Below are positions 1-5,712 of a DNA stretch of 5,712 nt, one piece after another. The first letter of the stretch is position 1. Each line of letters starts with the position of its first letter. The stretch comes from RPRB01 sp035543115 (GTDB taxonomy: Bacteria; Myxococcota; Myxococcia; Myxococcales; Myxococcaceae), in NCBI GenBank assembly GCA_035543115.1, contig DATKKF010000133.1:1-5712 (forward strand). Reading direction: 5' to 3'. Under the pieces are notes generated by a model that saw only the letters and a list, made by a program, of their open reading frames with translations, had not been told where the DNA came from and made no database searches. The position numbers and the translations under genes were made by a program.

Positions 1-2
1 CG

Positions 3-335
3 TCGCTTCCCGCCACCGCACCGCCACCTCGCCTCACAGAGGCGCCGCCGCGGACCTCGAGCGCACCGTCGCTTCCCGCCACCGCACCGCCACCTGGCCT
101 CACCGAGGCGTCGCCGCGGACCTTGAGCGCGGCATCGGTTCCCACCGCCCCGGCGCCGACGTTTCGCGTCCCCGAGACACCGCCGAGGACCTGGAGCGCA
201 CCGTCCCTCCCGCGCGCGGCATCGGTGGCCCACGTCCCCGAGACACCGCCGAGGACCTCGAGCGCACCGTCCCTCCCGGGCTCGGCATCGGTGGCCCACG
301 TCCCCGAGACACCGCCGCGGACCACGAGCGCGCCA
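3..335 (+). repeat. In-frame 66-bp tandem repeat, 5 units (continuing left of window)
   Basis: Units are at 3-68, 69-134, 135-203, 204-269 and 270-335, with a decaying sixth from 336. Each encodes 22 residues (23 in unit 3), beginning S-[LV]-P and ending P-R-T-x-S-A-[PA]. Units 1-2 are one subtype (A-T-A-P-P-P then L-T-E-A). Units 4-5 are another (A-S-V-A-H then V-P-E-T-P). Unit 3 is 3 bp longer and starts like the first subtype but ends like the second. By my alignment, units 1 and 2 differ at about 7 of 66 bases and units 4 and 5 at about 6, so the array is fairly young or homogenised. It is cut by the window edge, so total copy number is unknown. Confidence 0.9.
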
Positions 336-1247
336 TCGCTTCCAGCCGCCCCGCCCTCGCCGCGCTTCCCCGAGGAGCCTCGGCCGGCGGCGGCCCTTTC
401 GAGGTCAGCGCCGCCCGCGGCCCCGGTGCTCACCCCCTCGCCGCCCCGCGCGGCACCGCCGCCCACCCAGATGTCGCCAAGCATGGCCGAGCTCATGGGG
501 GTGCCTCTGCGCACCTCACCCGCGGCGGAGCCCCGCTTCCAGGAGCCGGCGACTCCCGCTGCTCCCAGCGCAGCAGGGACCATGATGACCGAGCTGATCG
601 GCTTGCCGCCGGCGACCACCCCTGCCCCGGCTTCCACCTCGATGACGCGTCCTGCGCCCGGCCGCACGCCGCGCATTGAGCCGCGCCCGGACCTGCCCAC
701 CCCGGCCGCCGGCTCGACGCCCTGGGAGGACACCCCGGAGCCGATCCCGGCCGCCGGGACCACGGAGATCATCGAGGTCAGAGCCCGCCCGGCGGCGCTC
801 TGGCAACGCATCACCGCCTTCATCGTCGACGGGGCGCTCGTTGGCGGGGTGCTCGCCCTCTACGTCGGTCTGGCAGCTGCGCTCATCACCCCCCACGGGG
901 TCCCGGCGACCCAGCTCACCGGCATCGACGGGGTCATGGCCCGGGTCCATCAGCTGCACGCGGTCCTCGCCCCCTGCGTCGCCCTCGCCGTGGTGCTCGG
1001 ACTGGTCTACACGGCGGCGTTCGCGCTCCTCTGGAACGGCCGCACTCCCGGGCGACGCCTCCTCGGCATCCGGCTGGTGGACCGGACCGGCCTCGCGCCT
1101 GCCCCGGGCCGGGCCATCGCTCGCGCGGCGCTGGCGATCGTCTCGTTCCTCCCCTTCCTCGCCGGGTTCTGGCTCGCCCTGTTCGACCGGCGGGGTCAGA
1201 CCCTCCACGACAAGCTGACCCAGACGTTCGTCATTCGTCCCGGCTGA
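3..1247 (+). CDS. RDD-family membrane protein with Pro/Ala-rich repeat tail (5' partial)
   Basis: The frame is open from base 3 to the TGA at 1245-1247 (414 codons visible), so the gene begins left of the window. A TTG at 123 could be read as a start, but it lies inside a repeat unit whose frame continues upstream, so it is almost certainly internal. The first ~260 visible residues are rich in Pro, Ala, Ser and Thr and are probably disordered and cytoplasmic. From about base 798 comes a typical RDD domain: L-W-Q-R-I-T-A-F-I-V-D in the first membrane segment (Arg at 807, Asp at 828), then G-R-T-P-G-R-R-L-L-G-I-R-L-V (about 1038-1079), and L-H-D-K-L-T near the C-terminus (about 1203-1220). Three hydrophobic segments lie near 819-887, 954-1034 and 1114-1184. 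Some RDD proteins are implicated in ion transport, but most have no known role and none is assigned here. The next gene follows after 30 bp on the same strand, so an operon is likely. Repeat copy number may vary between strains. Confidence 0.9.
   Translation, partial: SLPATAPPPRLTEAPPRTSSAPSLPATAPPPGLTEASPRTLSAASVPTAPAPTFRVPETPPRTWSAPSLPRAASVAHVPETPPRTSSAPSLPGSASVAHVPETPPRTTSAPSLPAAPPSPRFPEEPRPAAALSRSAPPAAPVLTPSPPRAAPPPTQMSPSMAELMGVPLRTSPAAEPRFQEPATPAAPSAAGTMMTELIGLPPATTPAPASTSMTRPAPGRTPRIEPRPDLPTPAAGSTPWEDTPEPIPAAGTTEIIEVRARPAALWQRITAFIVDGALVGGVLALYVGLAAALITPHGVPATQLTGIDGVMARVHQLHAVLAPCVALAVVLGLVYTAAFALLWNGRTPGRRLLGIRLVDRTGLAPAPGRAIARAALAIVSFLPFLAGFWLALFDRRGQTLHDKLTQTFVIRPG
483..626 (+). other. 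Duplicated short linear motif in RDD protein tail
   Basis: Two copies of M-[AT]-E-L-[MI]-G-[VL]-P are encoded at 483-506 and 585-608. Each is followed by x-x-T-[ST]-P-A, so similarity extends to bases 524 and 626. The copies start 34 residues apart. They contain the only hydrophobic, helix-like stretches in an otherwise Pro/Ala-rich tail. This pattern fits a docking motif for a partner protein, although no partner is identified. Codon use differs between copies (CTC-ATG-GGG-GTG against CTG-ATC-GGC-TTG), which argues against a very recent DNA duplication. Confidence 0.6.
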
Positions 1248-1259
1248 CGCGCCGCGCCC

Positions 1260-1265
1260 TACAAT
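1260..1265 (+). promoter_or_regulatory. Weak candidate -10 box (TACAAT) before gene 2
   Basis: TACAAT is an AT-rich hexamer standing out in GC-rich surroundings, 12 bases before the gene 2 ATG. If it acts as a -10 element, transcription would begin around 1272 and the mRNA would be almost leaderless, which fits the absence of a Shine-Dalgarno sequence. No convincing -35 element is seen at the expected spacing; CTGACG at 1244-1249 is too close. Cotranscription from gene 1 is an equally good explanation of expression. Confidence 0.25.
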
Positions 1266-1277
1266 GGCGCCCCGCGA

Positions 1278-3494
1278 ATGACCGAACGACTGGAAGAGCA
1301 TCTCGTCGCCCGCGGGCTGTTGAGCCAGGAACGGGCGGACGACGCCCTGCGCTCGCAGGCCCTGGTGGGCGGCGCCATGGACACGCTCCTTCTGGAGATG
1401 GGGGCGCTGCGGGAGCAGGACCTGGTCACCGCGCTGGGCGAGGTGAGCGGTCTTCAGCCGATCTACCTCGCGGACTACATCCCGAATCCGGCAATGGCCT
1501 CGACGCTGCCGCGCGAGGACGCCGAGCGGCTGAACATCGCCCCGCTGTCGGTCGAGGACGAGATGCTGCACGTCGCCGTCCCCTACCCCGTGCCGATGCG
1601 CGGCCTCGAGGCGCTGGTCCGGAAGCTGGGCCGCTCGGTGGCGCCGTGGGTCTCCACCGACGTCCGGGTTCGCGCCTGGCGCTCGCAGATCTACGGGGCG
1701 CCTCTGCCTGCGCGTGACGCCTCGCTGCTCGGAACGCTCGGGCCCACGCTCGAGGAGCGGCTGGCGACCGAGATGGCGGAGCAGGCCGCGCGGGCGGTCG
1801 CCGGGGAGCCTGTGCCGCTGGTGAACCCCCGCCCCGAGCAGGAGGCTCCGGCCGCGCGAGCGCCCGAGGTCGACACCACAGCCGCGACGGAGCCGGCCGG
1901 ATCGCTGCTCGAGGCTCTGGAGGCCGGGGTCGCAGCTGCCGAGCCCGAGCCCCCCGCCTGGCAGCCCGAGTCTCCCCGGGCACGCCCGCAGCGGCGGACC
2001 CGCGAAGCGGCGAAGGACGGCGCAGGCGACCGGGAGCAGGTGGTCGACTGGACCCTCGCCGAGGCCCGCTCCGCGCTCCGGGCGGTAGCGGGCGACCGGG
2101 AGGGGCTGAAGGACGTCGTCCTCCGCTACGCCCGGCGCACCTTCGACTTCGCCGCCACCTTCGCCGTGGTGCGGGGCACCGCGATGGGCTGGGATGCGCG
2201 GGGCGAAGGCGCGGACTTCATCTCGGTCCCGCAGGTCTCGTTTCCGCTCGACGTGCCGTCGGTGTTCCGCACCGCGGCGCTCGCCCACTCCTGCTACGCC
2301 GGGCCCGTTCCCGGCGACCCCCTCACCCGGCAGGTGCTGGATTCGCTCGGGCGAGCGCCGCGCTCGGTGTTCGTCTTCCCGGTGGAGGTGCGCGGCCGGC
2401 TGGTGGCAGTGCTCTACGGCGACCGTGGCGAGCGCCCGGTCAGCCAGCGGCGGCTGTCGGAGCTCATCCTGTTCTGCCAGGACCTGGGCCAGGCCTTCGC
2501 CGAGCTGATCGTCCTCCGCAAGCAGCGGCGGTTTCCCGAGGACGACGCTCCGTTGGAGAGCATCGCTGCGATGGGGCTCAACGGCGCGCCCCGTCGGGCA
2601 CTCGAGAGCCTGGACCGTGCCCCGCCCGCGCCGGCCCCCGCCGACCTCGGCCCGGTGCTGGAGCGGCTGGTAGGGACCGACGCGGGGGCGCGCGCCGCGG
2701 CCATCTCCGAGCTCACCCGGGCGCCGGATGCCGCCGCCCGGGCGCTCGGAGCACAGTTCCCCGGCCCCACCGCCTGGAGCCGGGTCCCGGTGCAGGAGCT
2801 GCCCGCGCCCGACGAGCTCGGCCCGGTCCCCGCTGGCCTGGCGCGGCTCGGCGCCGCGGGAGCGCGCGCGCTGGCGAGGTTCCTCGACGCTCCCGAGGCG
2901 GACACCCGCTACGTCGCCCTGCTGACCGCCGGGACCCTCCCGTTTCCCGAGCTCGTGCCCGGGGTACTGCGGGGGCTGTTCGACCCCGAGCCCGACGTGG
3001 CCTCGGCGGCGCGCGCGGCAGCCACGGCGCTGCGCCGTCTTCCCCGGTTCCAGGCGGCGCTGCCCGACCTGCGCCAAGAGCTGGTGGCGAAGGAGCCCGA
3101 GCGCCGGGTGCTCGCCGCGCGGGCGCTGGGAGTGCTGCACGACCGGCCGTCGGTGGAGGGGCTGATCGGCCTGACCTCGAGCGACGACGCGCTGTCCGCG
3201 CAGGCCGCGGCCGAGGCGCTGATCGAGATCACCCGTGCCTCCTTCGGCACCAGCACCCGCGCCTGGATGGCGTGGTGGGCGGAGAACAAGGGACGCCGCC
3301 GGGTGCAGTGGCTGCTCGCCGCGCTCAGGAACCCCGAGCCGTGGCTCCGGTCCGTCGCCGCGGAGGAGCTGGCCGGCGCCCTCGGGAACACCCTGGGCTA
3401 CTCCCCGGACTCGCCGGAGCCGGAGCGCACCGCGGCCATCGCCCGCTGGGAGAAGGCGCTGCTCGATCCGCGCCTCCGCACCGTCGACGCCTGA
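1278..3494 (+). CDS. MshEN-type domain / GAF-like / HEAT-like repeat protein, possible regulatory scaffold
   Basis: The protein has 738 residues. The gene 1 stop codon is in the same frame and ATG 1278 is the only ATG/GTG/TTG between it and the conserved domain, so the start is secure. Residues 4-56 match the MshEN/T2SSE_N domain found at the N-terminus of GspE, PilB and MshE ATPases. The first half keeps R-L, L-V, G-L-L, A-L and Q of the c-di-GMP-binding motif but has Glu for the Gly. The second half (33-56) keeps L-L, G and L but lacks the R-L-G. Residues ~60-150 resemble the rest of T2SSE_N. Residues ~155-254 are a Glu/Ala/Pro linker. Residues ~258-418 look like a GAF domain (G-W-D at 304-306; F-V-F-P-V-E-V then L-Y-G-D ending at 382). 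Residues ~521-700 form HEAT-like helical pairs ending in a W-x-x-W-W motif (Trp 663, 666, 667). No Walker A or B motif is present, so this is not a secretion ATPase. A cytoplasmic sensor or scaffold role is inference. Confidence 0.88.
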   Translation: MTERLEEHLVARGLLSQERADDALRSQALVGGAMDTLLLEMGALREQDLVTALGEVSGLQPIYLADYIPNPAMASTLPREDAERLNIAPLSVEDEMLHVAVPYPVPMRGLEALVRKLGRSVAPWVSTDVRVRAWRSQIYGAPLPARDASLLGTLGPTLEERLATEMAEQAARAVAGEPVPLVNPRPEQEAPAARAPEVDTTAATEPAGSLLEALEAGVAAAEPEPPAWQPESPRARPQRRTREAAKDGAGDREQVVDWTLAEARSALRAVAGDREGLKDVVLRYARRTFDFAATFAVVRGTAMGWDARGEGADFISVPQVSFPLDVPSVFRTAALAHSCYAGPVPGDPLTRQVLDSLGRAPRSVFVFPVEVRGRLVAVLYGDRGERPVSQRRLSELILFCQDLGQAFAELIVLRKQRRFPEDDAPLESIAAMGLNGAPRRALESLDRAPPAPAPADLGPVLERLVGTDAGARAAAISELTRAPDAAARALGAQFPGPTAWSRVPVQELPAPDELGPVPAGLARLGAAGARALARFLDAPEADTRYVALLTAGTLPFPELVPGVLRGLFDPEPDVASAARAAATALRRLPRFQAALPDLRQELVAKEPERRVLAARALGVLHDRPSVEGLIGLTSSDDALSAQAAAEALIEITRASFGTSTRAWMAWWAENKGRRRVQWLLAALRNPEPWLRSVAAEELAGALGNTLGYSPDSPEPERTAAIARWEKALLDPRLRTVDA

Positions 3495-3513
3495 GCCTCG
3501 GGCCGGCGGCTCA
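3492..3513. terminator. Candidate bidirectional terminator between convergent genes
   Basis: TGAGCC at 3492-3497 and GGCTCA at 3508-3513 form a perfect 6-bp inverted repeat around a 10-base GC-rich loop. The left arm contains the gene 2 stop codon, and the repeat ends four bases before the gene 3 stop. Position between two convergent stops favours termination on both strands. The stem is short and there is no T-tract on either side, so the call is weak. Confidence 0.35.
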
Positions 3514-3516
3514 CTG

Positions 3517-4107
3517 TCAGAATCGCCCGACCAGCGCGAAGCTCGCCCCGCCCGGCCCGACGGCCACCGCCGGGAACAGGCTGGGAGCCGGCGGGCTGGT
3601 CGCCGTGGGTGAAGCAGGCTGGTCCGACGAGGACAGCTCGTAGCCAATGACCGCGCCAGCCACCGGCAGCAGCAGCGTCAACGCGTAGGTCGCTTTCGCC
3701 GCGGAGCTGTCGCTCCCTGACCGGATGAGGCCGTACAAGCCGTAGCCCACCCCCAGCCCGGCCACGCTGCTGAGCCAGCTGATGATGAAGCTCCCCTGAC
3801 GCCCGAGCAGCTTCCCGGTGAGCGACACGCCGATGGGAGCGCCCACCGACACGCCGATCGCCGCGCCCACCTGGGCCGCCGAGCGTCGCGAGGCGTCGTC
3901 GCCTTGCGTGTTGAGCGTCTCGTAGATGACCCACGCCGACGCTCCACCAAGGATGAACCCCCCGAGGATGCCGCCGCCGGTCTCGGCCCCGACGCGCAGC
4001 AGCGGGGCCACCGGCTCGGTGGCCGCCTCGGCCGCGGGCTCCGCCCGGGCGGAGAGCGACAGGAGAGCGGAGAGAGCGACGCAGCGAGCGCGGGTCGGCA
4101 GGGTCAC
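3517..4107 (-). CDS. Exported glycine-rich envelope protein of unknown function
   Basis: The protein has 196 residues and starts at GTG (complement of 4105-4107). Upstream in this frame there is a stop at 4141-4143 with no other start between, so the GTG is the best choice even though no Shine-Dalgarno sequence is visible. Residues 1-22 look like a signal peptide: Arg 6 and 8, hydrophobic 10-19, and A-R-A before a likely cleavage after Ala22. Four hydrophobic, glycine-rich stretches follow at about 44-62, 80-101, 106-128 and 139-158, with G-G-G-x-x-G-G and G-x-x-x-G spacing that could allow tight helix packing. A Ser/Pro/Thr-rich linker (159-176) leads to a C-terminal strand-like end with F-A-L-V-G-R-F; a terminal Phe is common in outer-membrane proteins. 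I do not recognise the family. It is convergent with gene 2 (22 bp between stops) and divergent from pccB. Export is moderately sure; inner- or outer-membrane location is open. Confidence 0.8.
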   Translation of the reverse strand: MTLPTRARCVALSALLSLSARAEPAAEAATEPVAPLLRVGAETGGGILGGFILGGASAWVIYETLNTQGDDASRRSAAQVGAAIGVSVGAPIGVSLTGKLLGRQGSFIISWLSSVAGLGVGYGLYGLIRSGSDSSAAKATYALTLLLPVAGAVIGYELSSSDQPASPTATSPPAPSLFPAVAVGPGGASFALVGRF

Positions 4108-4150
4108 CGGGGCAGGCCGTCGGGCGTCCGGTCCGGCCGGTCACCGGGGC
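4102..4150. repeat. 12-bp direct repeat in the divergent promoter region
   Basis: GGTCACCGGGGC occurs at 4102-4113 and again at 4139-4150, 37 bp apart start to start. The first copy covers the gene 3 start codon. The second lies within the odd palindrome CCGGTCACCGG (4137-4147). GGTCACC is itself symmetric around its central base, so each copy could be a dimer-binding half or full site. Spacing is not an exact multiple of a helical turn. An operator role is inference. Confidence 0.45.
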
Positions 4151-4200
4151 TCCGACGAGCGGCGGAGCATCCTGGCACACGTGCTAAAGCCACTGCCACC
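4108..4200. promoter_or_regulatory. Divergent intergenic region, gene 3 / pccB
   Basis: These 93 bp separate the start codons of the leftward envelope-protein gene and the rightward pccB, so they should hold both promoters. Visible elements are the second copy of the 12-bp repeat (4139-4150) and the palindrome CACGTG within GCACACGTGC (about 4175-4184). A TAAAG stretch at 4185-4189 is the only AT-rich patch near pccB and might belong to a -10 element, but no matching -35 is seen. No Shine-Dalgarno sequence precedes either gene. Confidence 0.5.

Positions 4201-5712
<1,512 letters not shown>

Noticed and set aside
123..125. TTG as the start codon of the RDD gene
   Set aside because: It is inside repeat unit 2 and the same repeat is encoded in frame upstream to the window edge, so the protein must start further left.
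3..335. CRISPR-like array
   Set aside because: The repeats are contiguous, in frame and without unique spacers, so they are coding tandem repeats.
1278..1730. Annotation of gene 2 as a type II secretion or pilus ATPase (GspE/PilB)
   Set aside because: Only the N-terminal domain matches; no Walker A, Walker B or other motor motifs are present.
516..3647. A 1043-codon open frame on the minus strand covering most of genes 1 and 2
   Set aside because: It is antisense to two genes with clear domains, is rich in Arg, Gly, Pro and Ala, and shows no recognisable domain. Long antisense frames are expected where third positions are almost always G or C.
4172..4188. Sigma-54-like element (CTGGCAC followed by TGC) before pccB
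   Set aside because: The GG at 4174-4175 and GC at 4183-4184 are three bases too close for a -24/-12 promoter.

Overview
This is a very GC-rich window with strong G/C bias at third codon positions. Its gene content suggests a delta-proteobacterium of the Myxococcota type: an RDD membrane protein with a long Pro/Ala-rich tail, a secretion-ATPase N-terminal domain fused to GAF-like and HEAT-like regions, and a propionyl-CoA carboxylase beta subunit. The taxonomic call is inference from protein style; there is no marker RNA in the window.

Layout, left to right. (1) Bases 3-1247 (+) hold the 3' part of a gene for an RDD-family membrane protein. Its visible N-terminal half is a low-complexity Pro/Ala/Ser/Thr-rich region built on five 66-69 bp tandem repeats, followed by two copies of a short linear motif (M-[AT]-E-L-[MI]-G-[VL]-P). 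The true start lies left of the window. (2) Bases 1278-3494 (+), 30 bp downstream and probably cotranscribed, encode a 738-residue protein with an MshEN/T2SSE_N-type domain, a disordered linker, a GAF-like domain and a HEAT-like C-terminal region. It has no ATPase motor domain. (3) Bases 3517-4107 (-), convergent with gene 2, encode a 196-residue exported, glycine-rich protein of unknown function. A short inverted repeat sits between the two stop codons. (4) Bases 4201-5712 (+), divergent from gene 3, encode a nearly complete pccB (504 codons visible, no stop before the window ends).

Genes 1 and 2 may form a membrane/regulatory unit, because they are adjacent on one strand and both have signalling- or docking-type disordered regions. 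Gene 4 is central metabolism: propionyl-CoA to methylmalonyl-CoA. Gene 3 is an orphan envelope protein. The 93 bp divergent region between genes 3 and 4 must hold both promoters. It has a 12-bp direct repeat, one copy of which covers the start of gene 3. None of the three visible start codons has an obvious Shine-Dalgarno sequence. I see no tRNA, rRNA, CRISPR array, insertion sequence or phage gene.

The most unusual items are the MshEN-GAF-HEAT architecture and the repeat and motif arrangement of the RDD protein tail. Nothing here can be declared a new system from sequence reading alone.
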